64,000 nt of DNA, taken from positions 3,755,343 to 3,819,342 of the forward strand of contig NZ_NXGA01000001.1 in assembly GCF_002802965.1 (NCBI RefSeq), read 5' to 3'. The position numbers and the translations under genes are program-made. A model generated the notes under the pieces. The model did no database searches. It was not told where the DNA came from and was given only the letters and a program-made list of their open reading frames with translations. Positions 17,397 through 26,345 of the stretch are shown here, one piece after another (positions within the stretch are counted from its first letter, which is position 1; each line of letters begins with the position of its first letter). The DNA is from Sporolactobacillus pectinivorans (lineage in GTDB: Bacteria; Bacillota; Bacilli; Bacillales; Sporolactobacillaceae).

Positions 17397-18227
17397 TTAC
17401 CGATTTATTCGACTCATAATTTTCCCCATTCCAAATCGCCAAAGTGATGGATGATTTCTTGCAATCCATACTGCAATTCTATCTGTTAATGAGTGATAAT
17501 ATCTTCTTGAGGGATTTGAATCCGTCGCAGCTTTATAGAAAACTTTTGCTAAATCATCAGAAGTGGCCGATACTTTATAAGACGTTAAAATCTTCTTAAT
17601 CGCCTGCACAAGTTTCTTGTATGGTGAATCTGCTGTTAAATTTTTTTCTGCGTTTTGCACCGCTATTTCTCCCCACTCAGATTGAGTACCACCGGGCTGA
17701 ATCACAATGCTCCGAAGCCCGAATTGTCGAATTTCTATATCCAGTACGTCTGACCACATACCTAATGCCGCTTTGGTCGCATGATACCAACCACCGAGTG
17801 GCATATAAACGTTTTCCCCAATAGACGTCACATTGATAATTCGGCCAAATTTTTGCCTTCGCATCAGCGGCAAAACTAGCTTAGATAATTCACTTGCTGC
17901 AAATAGATTAACATCAAACTGATATTTGGCATTCTCGAGACTAATCTCTTCAAGTGGTCCATATTCTCCATAACCTGCATTATTGATCAGCGCATCAATT
18001 TGACCTTGTTCTTTTATTGCAGCCTCTATAAAATTTTTATTAGATTCATTATCCGTAACATCCAATTGATGAATGTGAATGCCAAGTTCCTGCAAATCTT
18101 TCATGCGTTGAATTCGTCTAGCACCGGCATAAACAATCCACCCGTTATTATAGAAGTATTTTGCGCTCGCATACCCCATACCCGATGAAGCTCCTGTAAT
18201 TAATACGACTTTCTTTTCATTTTTCAT
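17397..18227 (-). CDS. Short-chain dehydrogenase/reductase (SDR)
   Basis: A classical SDR of 276 residues. It has the NAD(P) motif VLITGASSGMGYASAKYF, the structural NNAGYGEYG motif, and the catalytic tyrosine/lysine in YHATKAALG after a catalytic serine in NVTSIGENVY. The arginine-rich segment after the first strand (YAGARRIQRM) suggests NADPH use. Substrate is unknown. I chose the ATG at 18227, 8 bases after AAAAGGAG. A TetR operator lies about 20 bases upstream, so the divergently regulated tetR-like gene upstream probably represses it. Confidence 0.85.
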   Translation of the reverse strand: MKNEKKVVLITGASSGMGYASAKYFYNNGWIVYAGARRIQRMKDLQELGIHIHQLDVTDNESNKNFIEAAIKEQGQIDALINNAGYGEYGPLEEISLENAKYQFDVNLFAASELSKLVLPLMRRQKFGRIINVTSIGENVYMPLGGWYHATKAALGMWSDVLDIEIRQFGLRSIVIQPGGTQSEWGEIAVQNAEKNLTADSPYKKLVQAIKKILTSYKVSATSDDLAKVFYKAATDSNPSRRYYHSLTDRIAVWIARNHPSLWRFGMGKIMSRINR

Positions 18228-18247
18228 CCCCAATGCTCCTTTTAAGA

Positions 18248-18263
18248 GACCGAACGATCGGTC
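18248..18263. promoter_or_regulatory. TetR operator upstream of the SDR gene
   Basis: GACCGA-ACGA-TCGGTC is a perfect inverted repeat of the ACCGA/TCGGT type bound by many AcrR-like TetR regulators. An equivalent site lies before the tetR gene at 18894-18907. Confidence 0.7.
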
Positions 18264-18280
18264 ATTTTTGATTTTATTTA

Positions 18281-18300
18281 AAAGCGCATTTCTGCGCTTT
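18281..18300 (-). terminator. Stem-loop between tetR and the SDR gene
   Basis: AAAGCGCA (18281-18288) and TGCGCTTT (18293-18300) form an 8-bp stem with a 4-base loop. On the minus strand it is followed by TAAATAAAATC, so any terminator is weak and may only attenuate. Confidence 0.45.
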
Positions 18301-18314
18301 GGTTAACCATTGAT

Positions 18315-18881
18315 TTATTTTTGCACTTTCATCGCTCTCAACACCATCTGAATTGTAGATTCGAGTTCCGAATCCGTTAGGTTATCATTCATCTGTGCCA
18401 CTTTCATGGGTAGAGAGAAAAAAGCTACATATACATATGCCGGTGCTTTAACAAAGTTCGGATCTTTAATTATTTCTTCAAAAGTTCTAAAAATGGGTGC
18501 AGCCGTAGTTTCGGCATATTTATGTGCTTCTTCGCTTACCATACTTGGATTAGATTGGATTGCTTCCATAAACTTTGCTTCTTTAGGATAACGCTGATAA
18601 CGATGGACAAAATGACGAATGAATGCGCCAATACGCGTTTCTAAATCCAAATGCATGGCTTCAGCTTCTGCAATGCCATCATCCATCAGATCCTTTACAT
18701 ACATGTAGGTTTTGGAAAGCAGTTCCTCTTTATCTTTGAAATAAACATATACCGTTGATTTGGATATTCCAGCTGCCGCTGCAATCTTGCTCATAGACAA
18801 ATTGACTAAATCATTCGTTGAAGTTAAATTAAAAACTGCATTGCGAATCAGTTGTAATTTATTCTTATCTTTACTTTTCAT
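18315..18881 (-). CDS. TetR/AcrR-family regulator of the SDR gene
   Basis: About 188 residues. The helix-turn-helix is at residues about 20-50 (LVNLSMSKIAAAAGISKSTV, then YVYFKDKEELLSK). The longer open frame to 18938 would translate straight through the ACCGA/TCGGT operator, so I take the ATG at 18881 (MKSKDKNKLQLIRNAVF), the normal family start, even though its ribosome-binding site is poor. Operators before both this gene and the SDR gene indicate autoregulation and a shared regulon. The effector is unknown. Confidence 0.83.
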   Translation of the reverse strand: MKSKDKNKLQLIRNAVFNLTSTNDLVNLSMSKIAAAAGISKSTVYVYFKDKEELLSKTYMYVKDLMDDGIAEAEAMHLDLETRIGAFIRHFVHRYQRYPKEAKFMEAIQSNPSMVSEEAHKYAETTAAPIFRTFEEIIKDPNFVKAPAYVYVAFFSLPMKVAQMNDNLTDSELESTIQMVLRAMKVQK

Positions 18882-18893
18882 ATCGCAATAATA

Positions 18894-18907
18894 ACCGAAC
18901 GGTCGGT
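18894..18907. promoter_or_regulatory. TetR operator before its own gene
   Basis: ACCGA-ACGG-TCGGT, an inverted repeat with the same spacing as 18248-18263, starts 13 bases before the chosen start codon. Confidence 0.7.
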
Positions 18908-19048
18908 CGTTGCCAATTATCTTTAATTCCAACATCATACTCCGTAAACCAATCTATGCATACAAGTATAGTAATCCGAGAATTTCCCTATAACGTGCCT
19001 GTAATAATTAAACCAAAAATCCCTGCTAACCCCCTTCCTTTATGAACA

Positions 19049-20098
19049 CTATGTTCTATATGAGCGGTTCGGTGTTTCATCTGGCTTAAGCTGGAGTTTA
19101 TCACCGCCCCATCTTTGATCCGTTCGAAATCCCTTCCAAATAAGATACGAGATTGCCCATACGCAGACAAAGAGGACGATTAAGCCGTAACCCATCCAAT
19201 TCAGGTCGATTTTCTGTATCCAGCGCCAGTAGCCGCCTTGCAAATGAAACAATTTGCCTGCAACCTGGCTGAGTTCGACAGCCCCGATCAGCACCGCCGC
19301 GGCAACCGAAATGGTGGTGACCGTGAGATTATAATAAACTTTCCGAATCGGCGTATCAAAAGCCCAGCGATAGGCATGCGTCATCATCACCGAATCCGTC
19401 GTATCCATAATATTCATCCCTGCCGCAAACAGAATCGGTAGCGCGAGTACAGCAATCCATGAGCATTGTGACTTTGCCGTTTCCGCAGACAGCGCGAGCA
19501 GACTGATCTCAGTTGCCGTGTCAAAACCAAGTCCGAACAGGAAGCCGAGCGGCAGGACATGCCAGCTCTTGTTAATGAAACCAAACAGTGGACGAAACAG
19601 ATGTACCAGCATGCCGCGCGATTGGAGCAACTGATCAAACTTTTGTTGATCAAATGCATGTTTTTTTAATCGAATAAAAAGTTTCTCCAAGTCAATTAAG
19701 ATGAACAGATTGACGCACGCGATCACGATCAGAAAACTTCCCGATACAATGGCGCCGATCAGCCCGCCAAGATGCGAAAACAGTGGCAGGTGGTGCTGTG
19801 CCCAGTGAACCGATATCGCCAGCACGGCAGCCATAAGAAACACAACCGACGAATGACCGAGTGAGAAATAAAAGCCGACACCCATCGGATTTTGTTTTTG
19901 CTCCGCCAGCTTACGCACAGTATTGTCAATTGCTGCAATATGATCGGCATCAAAAGCATGACGAAGACCGAGCGTATAGGCAACCATCCCAAGACCGAGC
20001 ATCACCGGATTGGTTTCGACTGCAAGAAAAAGAAGACAGACTCCGATAAGATGCAGCGCCGCTGAACCCAGATAATAAGGCAGACATTTTTGAATCAC
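19049..20098 (-). CDS. Nickel/cobalt transporter (NiCoT family) of the lactate-racemase locus
   Basis: A 349-residue membrane protein with the NiCoT signature RHAFDADHIAAIDN in helix II, LGHSSVVF in helix III, and LGFDTATEISLLAL. NiCoT permeases import Ni(II) or Co(II). LarA carries a nickel-pincer cofactor, so placement directly after larE on the same strand argues for nickel supply to LarC. A strong terminator between larE and this gene suggests reduced or independent expression. Conserved histidines are intact and the length is usual. Confidence 0.88.
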   Translation of the reverse strand: MIQKCLPYYLGSAALHLIGVCLLFLAVETNPVMLGLGMVAYTLGLRHAFDADHIAAIDNTVRKLAEQKQNPMGVGFYFSLGHSSVVFLMAAVLAISVHWAQHHLPLFSHLGGLIGAIVSGSFLIVIACVNLFILIDLEKLFIRLKKHAFDQQKFDQLLQSRGMLVHLFRPLFGFINKSWHVLPLGFLFGLGFDTATEISLLALSAETAKSQCSWIAVLALPILFAAGMNIMDTTDSVMMTHAYRWAFDTPIRKVYYNLTVTTISVAAAVLIGAVELSQVAGKLFHLQGGYWRWIQKIDLNWMGYGLIVLFVCVWAISYLIWKGFRTDQRWGGDKLQLKPDETPNRSYRT

Positions 20099-20122
20099 AG
20101 GATTTCTTCCTCTCTATGATAC

Positions 20123-20167
20123 AAAAAGGCGGCGTCCATTTTCATGATCACGAAAATTTGCGCCGCC
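20123..20167 (-). terminator. Terminator between larE and the nickel transporter gene
   Basis: GGCGGCG (20128-20134) pairs with CGCCGCC (20161-20167), extended by TTTTC/GAAAA pairing nearer the loop. On the minus strand it is followed by TTTTTG. It sits inside the gene row, between larE and the transporter gene. Confidence 0.75.
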
Positions 20168-20191
20168 TCTTTATTCATTTACTTGGTTTCA

Positions 20192-21025
20192 TTAAGAAGC
20201 AAAGGCTTTGCGTTCAGCTTCAGAAAGTGATTCGTTCATTCGTCCGCTGCGGAATCCGCTCAGATCAAGCGTGACATAGCTGAAACCAAAACCAATCAGA
20301 GCTTTGCTGACTTGGTCGCTGAATTTCAGAAAATCGTTTAGTCGCTCCGCGGGAATTTCAACACGCGCCACTTCGCTATGCCAGCGCACACGGACCGTTG
20401 CGAAACCGAGATCACGAATATATTTCTCTGCTTTCATGACTTGGGCAATGTTTTCCACCGTCAGCGTGGTACCATATGGGAAACGAGAAGAAATTGAGCA
20501 GGAAGAAACCTTATTCCAGTTCGTCAAAGCGACTTCTTTAGCCAACGCGCGGACATCGGTTTTGTAGAATCCTGCTTCCTGAAGAACACTGCGGGCACCG
20601 GCTTCCGTGCGGGCACGCAGACCGGGACGGAAATCGTTGTTGTCATCCATGATCATACCGTCCAGTACATAGTCAATTGTGTTCGCTGCGGCAAGTTCAT
20701 TCATTCGCGCATAGAATATTTTCTTTGCATAATACCAACTGTCTGGTGTGTTGTGCTTAATATGGGATTCTTCCAGATAATTGAGTTCCGTGCCGATCAC
20801 TTTGGCGCCCAATTCTTCAGCCAGAGCAACCGCCTTATCGTATTCTTCATTGGTGAACAGTTCGGAATTGGCGACAACAGCCAGTACCTGATCACTACCC
20901 AGTGTATCGAGTGCCATTTTCAGCACAAGTGTGCTGTCAATACCACCGGAAAAGGCAACAACGACGCGATTCATTTTCTTTAACAGGACGACTAAGGTTT
21001 GTTTTTTTTCAGCTAACGTTTGCAT
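20192..21025 (-). CDS. larE: LarE, ATP-dependent sacrificial sulfur transferase for the nickel-pincer cofactor
   Basis: LarE adenylates the pyridinium carboxylate made by LarB and transfers sulfur from its own cysteine, leaving dehydroalanine. The PP-loop is VAFSGGIDST at residues 23-32. In the frame from the ATG at 21025 (GGAAGG upstream) the conserved cysteine in WNKVSSCSISSRFPYG is residue 176, the same number as the sulfur donor of Lactiplantibacillus plantarum LarE, which supports this start rather than 21085. It is therefore the sacrificial-cysteine type, not the iron-sulfur-cluster type. The protein has 277 residues and the gene lies 94 bases after larD. Confidence 0.93.
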   Translation of the reverse strand: MQTLAEKKQTLVVLLKKMNRVVVAFSGGIDSTLVLKMALDTLGSDQVLAVVANSELFTNEEYDKAVALAEELGAKVIGTELNYLEESHIKHNTPDSWYYAKKIFYARMNELAAANTIDYVLDGMIMDDNNDFRPGLRARTEAGARSVLQEAGFYKTDVRALAKEVALTNWNKVSSCSISSRFPYGTTLTVENIAQVMKAEKYIRDLGFATVRVRWHSEVARVEIPAERLNDFLKFSDQVSKALIGFGFSYVTLDLSGFRSGRMNESLSEAERKAFAS

Positions 21026-21119
21026 GGATGATGACCTTCCTTTTCTTCTCTTAACTTTATTTGTCAATCCATAGTGACGATTCATGAACCATCGTAGGTG
21101 ATTGTTTCCTTACATTGTT

Positions 21120-21848
21120 TTAAATACTAAGGAAATAGCGGGCAAACAAAGCAGCACATGCACCACCGAAAAACGGCGCAAGGCCTGGTACGAGAATGCC
21201 GTACTTCCAATCGTTGTCTGCCTTTCCGCCTGGGATCGGCAAAATCGCATGAGCGATACGCGGGCCCATATCTCGGGCGAGGTTCATCGCGAATCCAGTC
21301 GGACCGCCCATGCCCATGCCAATTGCCCAAACGAGCAGACCGACGGCGATCGGGACAATGCCCGGTGTCTTGACCGTACTAATAGCCAATATTGCGGTAA
21401 TAAAGATAAACGTATCGATAAATTCGACAAAGAAGTTACGCGGTAAGTAGCGTACGTTTGGATTCGTTGAGAAAATATTACGGATCTTAATCCGGTCAAT
21501 GTTCTTGGAAGCTTTAAATTGATCATAATAAGCGATAAAGACAACGATCGCGCCGAAAACACCGCCGAACACCTCGGCAATGCTGAGCGGAATCACATTC
21601 GCCCACGGAATATTGCCGAGGATAGCCTGAGCCAGCACCATTGCCGGGTTAATGCAAACATTTCCAAAGATAAACAGAGAAATGGTGATACCGAATCCCC
21701 AAGTCGTAATCGCAAAAATATGACCTGAGTGCTGATATTTCGATGTATTTAGCACCTCGCAGCAATGCACACCGACACCAAAGACAATCATAAGTGCTGT
21801 TCCTAAAAATTCCGCAACTAATTGATGAATCACAGACTTTTCCTCCAT
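21120..21848 (-). CDS. larD: LarD-type aquaglyceroporin, probable lactic acid channel
   Basis: A 242-residue MIP-family channel with six helices. The first pore motif is intact (CINPAMVLAQ). The second reads MNLARDMGPR, so the usual NPA is NLA here (codon CTC). In L. plantarum larD encodes a lactate channel in the same position of the operon, between larC and larE, and this gene occupies that place, 14 bases after larC. The changed second motif may widen or alter the filter or may be neutral; this is inference. Confidence 0.85.
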   Translation of the reverse strand: MEEKSVIHQLVAEFLGTALMIVFGVGVHCCEVLNTSKYQHSGHIFAITTWGFGITISLFIFGNVCINPAMVLAQAILGNIPWANVIPLSIAEVFGGVFGAIVVFIAYYDQFKASKNIDRIKIRNIFSTNPNVRYLPRNFFVEFIDTFIFITAILAISTVKTPGIVPIAVGLLVWAIGMGMGGPTGFAMNLARDMGPRIAHAILPIPGGKADNDWKYGILVPGLAPFFGGACAALFARYFLSI

Positions 21849-21862
21849 ACACGGTTATTCTC

Positions 21863-23101
21863 TTATTGATTTTCTGAACATGCCAGTCGGCGCTGCACTT
21901 CCCGTTCAATCTCCGCCAGGCTAACTCCATGGGTGCGTGCGGCCTGAGCGCAATCGTCATATTCGGCAGTCTCTCTGACCACATCGCCACGGCTGGCGAT
22001 CTTAACGCGAATCGCACCGAATTTCGTGTCAACCGTTTTAAATTGGCGTTTCATGATGGATCGCTGCATTCGCTGATAACGGACGCCGATGGTCTGTGTA
22101 TGCGTCAGCAGCAAGTCAACAAACTTTGCCTGGTCTGCAAGGGCACAAAGAACGGAAAGCTTACAGGCCGGCCGATTTTTCTTCATATAAATAGGGGTGA
22201 AAAAGACATCCAAAGCGCCGGCTTCAAGCAGAAGATCCATAGCAAATCCGAGCGACTCACCGCCTTGATCGTCCAGATTGGCTTCAATCAGCAGCACCTC
22301 GTCAGCGTTGGTACGTACGGTCTGCCTGCTTTTTTTTGACTCAAAAAGCAGCACACGCAAGGCATTGAAAGCACCTGTCTCGCGCTTTCCGAACCCGTAC
22401 CCGGTCTTAAGCAAACTATCATGTTCAGGAATGGGACCAAATACGCTGACCAGCTCCTTGACAAGACCCATGCCCGTCGGTGTAATCAGCTCGGTCTGAA
22501 CGTCTGTTCGCTGTTTGATCGGAATCGTGGTGCCGACGCGCATCTGCATTACCGCAGGCACCGGAACCGGCATTTGTCCATGTGCGACTTGAATAAAGCC
22601 GGAGCCATCGGACAGAGTCGAGGCATGAACTTCGTCGACGCCGAGCATATCAAGGGCGATGAAACAGCCAACAATATCGACAATCGAGTCCATCGCACCG
22701 ACCTCGTGAAAATGAACGGCTTCAACAGGCATCTGATGTACCGCTGCTTCCGCTTTGGCAATTTCCGTAAACACAGCGATGGACTGATCTTTTATCTTCT
22801 CAAGCAAATCGCTTCCCGCAATCAGCGCACAGATATCGCTCAAATGCCGAACGTCATGGTGGTGGTGATGCGTGGAATGTTCAATAAAACCGCGGTCCTT
22901 TTCATGGTCTAAAACCACATCAAAGCTTGTCCCGTAAATACTGTTTTTCGCGAGCCGCTTATTTTCCAACTGGTAGCCAGGCACATGCAGTTTCGCGAGT
23001 GCCTCTTGAAACTGTTCATAGTCGATACCGAGATCGAGCAGCGCACCGATAAACATGTCTCCGCTGATTCCTGAAAAAGCATCTAAATAAAGTGTGCGCA
23101 T
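21863..23101 (-). CDS. larC: LarC, nickel insertase (pyridinium-3,5-bisthiocarboxylic acid mononucleotide nickel chelatase)
   Basis: LarC inserts Ni(II) into the sulfur-loaded cofactor in a CTP-dependent step. The 412-residue product starts MRTLYLDAFSGISGDMFIGA, as the family does, and has a His-rich loop (EHSTHHHHHDVRHL, residues about 75-88) and AVHFHEVGAMDSIVD. In L. plantarum the protein is produced from two frames by programmed frameshifting; here it is one uninterrupted frame. Its start follows larB by 30 bases. Confidence 0.93.
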   Translation of the reverse strand: MRTLYLDAFSGISGDMFIGALLDLGIDYEQFQEALAKLHVPGYQLENKRLAKNSIYGTSFDVVLDHEKDRGFIEHSTHHHHHDVRHLSDICALIAGSDLLEKIKDQSIAVFTEIAKAEAAVHQMPVEAVHFHEVGAMDSIVDIVGCFIALDMLGVDEVHASTLSDGSGFIQVAHGQMPVPVPAVMQMRVGTTIPIKQRTDVQTELITPTGMGLVKELVSVFGPIPEHDSLLKTGYGFGKRETGAFNALRVLLFESKKSRQTVRTNADEVLLIEANLDDQGGESLGFAMDLLLEAGALDVFFTPIYMKKNRPACKLSVLCALADQAKFVDLLLTHTQTIGVRYQRMQRSIMKRQFKTVDTKFGAIRVKIASRGDVVRETAEYDDCAQAARTHGVSLAEIEREVQRRLACSENQ

Positions 23102-23131
23102 TTCTTTTTCCCTCCGTACAGATCGAAGCTA

Positions 23132-23878
23132 TTACAAATGATTGATCATGCTCGCTGAATAAGCGGCACCGAAGCCGTTATCAATATTAACAACCGTAAC
23201 ACCTGATGCACAGCTATTGAGCATCGCCAAAAGCGCCGTGATCCCATGCAAATGGGCGCCATAACCGATACGCGTGGGTACGGCGATCAGCGGTTTGTCG
23301 ATCAAGCCGCCGACCACGCTGGCAAGTGCGCCTTCCATACCGGCGATGACGATGACGACCTTGGCGCGGCGGATCACATCGATCTTAGCGAACAGACGAT
23401 GAATGCCGGCAACACCAACGTCATACACACGCGCAATACGATTTCCATACGCTTCAGCAGTTACCGCCGCTTCTTCGGCAACTGGAATATCTGACGTACC
23501 CGCCGTGACAATCGCAATATAGCTTTCGGTTTTGGGAACAACGGCACGATTGACGATAGCACAGCGTGCCTGCTGATAATAAACGGCATCCGGTTCTTCC
23601 TTTTGAATCGCTGCAAACTTTTCCGGAGAAAGACGCGTACACAAAATATTCACTGTCTGCTCGCGCATGGCATCAATGATTCCGATGATCTGCTGGGCCG
23701 TTTTGCCTTCTCCGTAAATCACTTCCGGATAGCCGTTGCGCCGTTTCCGCGACAGATCCACTTTGGCAAATCCGAGATCGGCAAAGTTGTCCTTATTCAG
23801 CGCATGCACAGCGGAGTCAACCGATTTCCTGCCGCCGGCAACCTCTTCAAGCAGTGAACGCAAAGCATCCTGTTTCAT
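23132..23878 (-). CDS. larB: LarB, nicotinate adenine dinucleotide carboxylase/hydrolase
   Basis: LarB carboxylates nicotinic acid adenine dinucleotide at C5 and cleaves it to start pincer-cofactor synthesis. The 248-residue protein has a PurE-like C-terminal half ([20 protein letters not shown], then [20 protein letters not shown] and VPTRIGYG). The N-terminal part contains [20 protein letters not shown], typical of LarB. It lies between larA and larC with gaps of 30 bases, so it is part of one transcript. Confidence 0.92.
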   Translation of the reverse strand: MKQDALRSLLEEVAGGRKSVDSAVHALNKDNFADLGFAKVDLSRKRRNGYPEVIYGEGKTAQQIIGIIDAMREQTVNILCTRLSPEKFAAIQKEEPDAVYYQQARCAIVNRAVVPKTESYIAIVTAGTSDIPVAEEAAVTAEAYGNRIARVYDVGVAGIHRLFAKIDVIRRAKVVIVIAGMEGALASVVGGLIDKPLIAVPTRIGYGAHLHGITALLAMLNSCASGVTVVNIDNGFGAAYSASMINHL

Positions 23879-23908
23879 GACCGTCTCCCCCTTCTTTGCA
23901 GATGCAGA

Positions 23909-25183
23909 TTATTGAACAATAACGCCTAAACCATCGGGAATCACAGCCACTTTCGCATCTATTCCTTCGCGTTCGAAAGCCATTTCCAGTGCCTGATCCA
24001 ATGAAGTTGCCAGCTCCATATGCATGTCGGTAATCAGTTTCGGATCGACGAGATCGGAAAACATGATGACATGATGGTGGACAAGAATGCGCGCGAGAAT
24101 TTGCGCGGTCCATTGATCCGGTACCGTCTTGAGCCGCGGTGTATGTACGGCACGCTCCAAAAATTCTTTAGGATCGGACACATCGGCCAAATTGTGGTAA
24201 AAACCATCGCCGCCGTGTCCGTCACGGCATCCGGCAACCATGATGATCGTGCCGCCTTCTTTATTTGTCGCTTCTGCCGCTGTCATCCCCTTCACTGCCT
24301 GATAAATGTTCTGGTCCAAAGGATAACCGCCGTTCGTCGAGATCGCGATGTCACAGTCAATCTTTTGAACACTTGAGAGTTCTTGAAGAAACTGGCAGCC
24401 TGCGTGATGGGCTTCCTCCATATCGCCGGCAAAGGAGCCGATGATTTTCTTATCTTCATCCAGGACAACATTGAGGATAAACGCAAGTTTGGCTTTCCTT
24501 GCTGCGTAAACCATATCCTTGTGAATCGGATTATGGTGCAGATTACCGGTACGTGCCTTGTTTGAGTCAATGAATTCACCGGAGTGGTTGGCCATGATCG
24601 TTTTGTAGGAGGCAACGCCTGGCAACACGGATTTGCGTCCGCCGGAAAAGCCGGCAAAGAAATGCGATTCAATAAAGCCTTCAGAAAGCAGCAAGTCGGC
24701 TTCAGCAGCCACTCTGTTAATGATGCAGTCGCCACCGGAAGGAAGTTGTCCGATTTTGACCATCGCAGCATCATCCGTCGAGATATGCATGACGATTTCT
24801 TCTTCATCAACGATCTTTTGTCCATATTTGTTAACCAGTTCTTCATGTGTGGACGGGCGGTGAAACCCGGTGGCAACCAGAATGCGAATGCGCGCACCCG
24901 GCGCTGCCTGTCTCAGCCGTCTCAGGAGAATCGGCGTTATGATATGCGACGGGACCGGACGTGTATGGTCCGAGCTGATGAGTACAATATCTTTTTTACC
25001 GCGCGCCAGTTCCTCTAAAGGGACGGAACCGATCGGATGATTCAGTGAATCTTCGACAATCTCATTTTCCGAGCGTGTGGTCCGGTAGGTTGCCGCTTGG
25101 GATACTAATTTGCCGGCAAAGTTGCGGTCGGGCAGATTCGCTTCAAGTGTTGTTTTGTCATAAGGAAGTTTGATGCTAACCAT
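23909..25183 (-). CDS. larA: LarA, nickel-dependent lactate racemase
   Basis: The 424-residue enzyme interconverts L- and D-lactate through hydride transfer to a nickel-pincer nucleotide bound to lysine. The motifs SSDHTRPVP (residues 70-78), ATGFHRPSTHEE, ESHFFAGFSGGRKSVLPG and ANHSGEF are all present. His108, His174, Lys184 and His200 fall at exactly the residue numbers known from L. plantarum LarA, so catalytic competence is likely. It is the first gene of larABCDE and divergent from larR. Other LarA homologues act on other 2-hydroxyacids, so lactate is supported mainly by the operon. Confidence 0.94.
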   Translation of the reverse strand: MVSIKLPYDKTTLEANLPDRNFAGKLVSQAATYRTTRSENEIVEDSLNHPIGSVPLEELARGKKDIVLISSDHTRPVPSHIITPILLRRLRQAAPGARIRILVATGFHRPSTHEELVNKYGQKIVDEEEIVMHISTDDAAMVKIGQLPSGGDCIINRVAAEADLLLSEGFIESHFFAGFSGGRKSVLPGVASYKTIMANHSGEFIDSNKARTGNLHHNPIHKDMVYAARKAKLAFILNVVLDEDKKIIGSFAGDMEEAHHAGCQFLQELSSVQKIDCDIAISTNGGYPLDQNIYQAVKGMTAAEATNKEGGTIIMVAGCRDGHGGDGFYHNLADVSDPKEFLERAVHTPRLKTVPDQWTAQILARILVHHHVIMFSDLVDPKLITDMHMELATSLDQALEMAFEREGIDAKVAVIPDGLGVIVQ

Positions 25184-25278
25184 ATAAATGAGCAGCCCTC
25201 TTTTCTTTTTTTCTACAAGGAACGTTATAAATCAAAACAAAAAGGCTGTCCGCTCTGTTTGCTATTCTCAAAATGTGT

Positions 25279-25354
25279 TAACATATGTATACTCAATTTG
25301 TGACAAACATTAGTGAAAAAGGCGTTAAAATAGAGTCCAGTGTAACATATGTAT
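25279..25354. promoter_or_regulatory. Two Lar-box-like direct repeats in the larA-larR intergenic region
   Basis: TAACATATGTAT occurs at 25279-25290 and 25343-25354. The copies are 64 bp apart, about six helical turns, so bound proteins would face the same side. The motif is near-palindromic (ATACATATGTTA on the other strand), as expected for a Crp-type dimer. I take them as LarR binding sites; this rests on position and repetition only. Confidence 0.6.
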
Positions 25355-25387
25355 CTATCTAACAAACAAGATGGGAAGAAACAAAGA

Positions 25388-26053
25388 ATGGTCTTAAGTG
25401 AGGTCGAATATCTAATCAATTTTTTGGATGCACATCATGTACCAACGATAAACAAAAGTCGACATACCTATCTGACCTATCATGGTCTTGAGGAACGCTA
25501 CACGTATGTACTTAAGAACGGCATCATCAAAAACAGCATTATCCTTCAGGACGGACGAGAATTCAATTTGTCTTACATTGCCAAACCGGATGTGATCTCG
25601 TTGCTTCGTGACGAAGTGTCCAAGTTTACCTCCCAACCGTTTAATGTACGTGTTGAATCCGATCAAGCGACCTTTTATCAGATTGACCGTGTCACTTTCT
25701 GGAAATATGTCAACGCAACGCCAGAGCTGCAAAATTATGTGAAAAGTTATTATCGAAAAAAATTATCGGAGAACATTTTCCGCTCACAACGGATGATCAT
25801 GAATGGAAAAAAAGGAGCCATCTGTGCGTTCATTTACAGCCTGATTGATTTGTTCGGGCGCAAAATACGTGAAGGTGTGTTGATTGACTTTACCGTAACC
25901 AACGATGACATTGCCGGCTTTTGTGGAATCAGTGCACGCAGTAGCGTCAACCGAATGATCAGCGAATTAAAGCAGGACGGCGCGCTCATCGTTAGAAATC
26001 GAAAATTTATCATCACCGACATCAGTTATCTTTTGGATCATATTGCGAATTAA
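25388..26053 (+). CDS. larR: LarR-type Crp/Fnr family activator of the lar operon
   Basis: About 221 residues: a cyclic-nucleotide-binding-like beta barrel (residues about 15-120) and a C-terminal Crp helix-turn-helix (VTNDDIAGFCGISARSSVNR, then MISELKQDGALIV). No cysteine cluster for an iron-sulfur centre is seen, so it is not a classical Fnr. In L. plantarum the divergent Crp-like LarR activates larABCDE in response to the L-/D-lactate ratio, and the gene order here is the same. The frame is open from 25349, but that ATG lies inside the second Lar-box-like repeat; the ATG at 25388 follows GGGAAG and fits better. Confidence 0.82.
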   Translation: MVLSEVEYLINFLDAHHVPTINKSRHTYLTYHGLEERYTYVLKNGIIKNSIILQDGREFNLSYIAKPDVISLLRDEVSKFTSQPFNVRVESDQATFYQIDRVTFWKYVNATPELQNYVKSYYRKKLSENIFRSQRMIMNGKKGAICAFIYSLIDLFGRKIREGVLIDFTVTNDDIAGFCGISARSSVNRMISELKQDGALIVRNRKFIITDISYLLDHIAN

Positions 26054-26345
26054 GCAAGATCATTGGCGACGCAAAGTATGTTCGACAAGAGATCCTGCGC
26101 CTGCAAATGCCCATTGGATGACCGTTAATGTGACCAAGCCGAAGAAAATGGATGATCATTCATTTCAAAATATCCATACAAAAAAAGGATTGGCCGCTAT
26201 GGCCGATTCCACCCCCTCGATGCGATGTCCATCAGAATTTGTTATTTCATATTTTGGACATTGCTGTTTTTTGAACCCTGCGATTTTTTATAAAAATCCT
26301 AAATTACAAGAATAAATTAGCCATCACTTCATCCGGAGAGTGATC
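26054..26345. other. Intergenic stretch after larR
   Basis: A short open frame (26043-26315, plus) has no ribosome-binding site and no recognisable content. I see no gene here. Confidence 0.4.

Noticed and set aside
21102..22912. Several long plus-strand frames opposite larC and larD
   Set aside because: They are antisense shadows of well-supported genes in a locally GC-richer operon.
26043..26315. A 90-codon plus-strand frame overlapping the end of larR
   Set aside because: Overlaps larR, lacks a ribosome-binding site and has no recognisable sequence.
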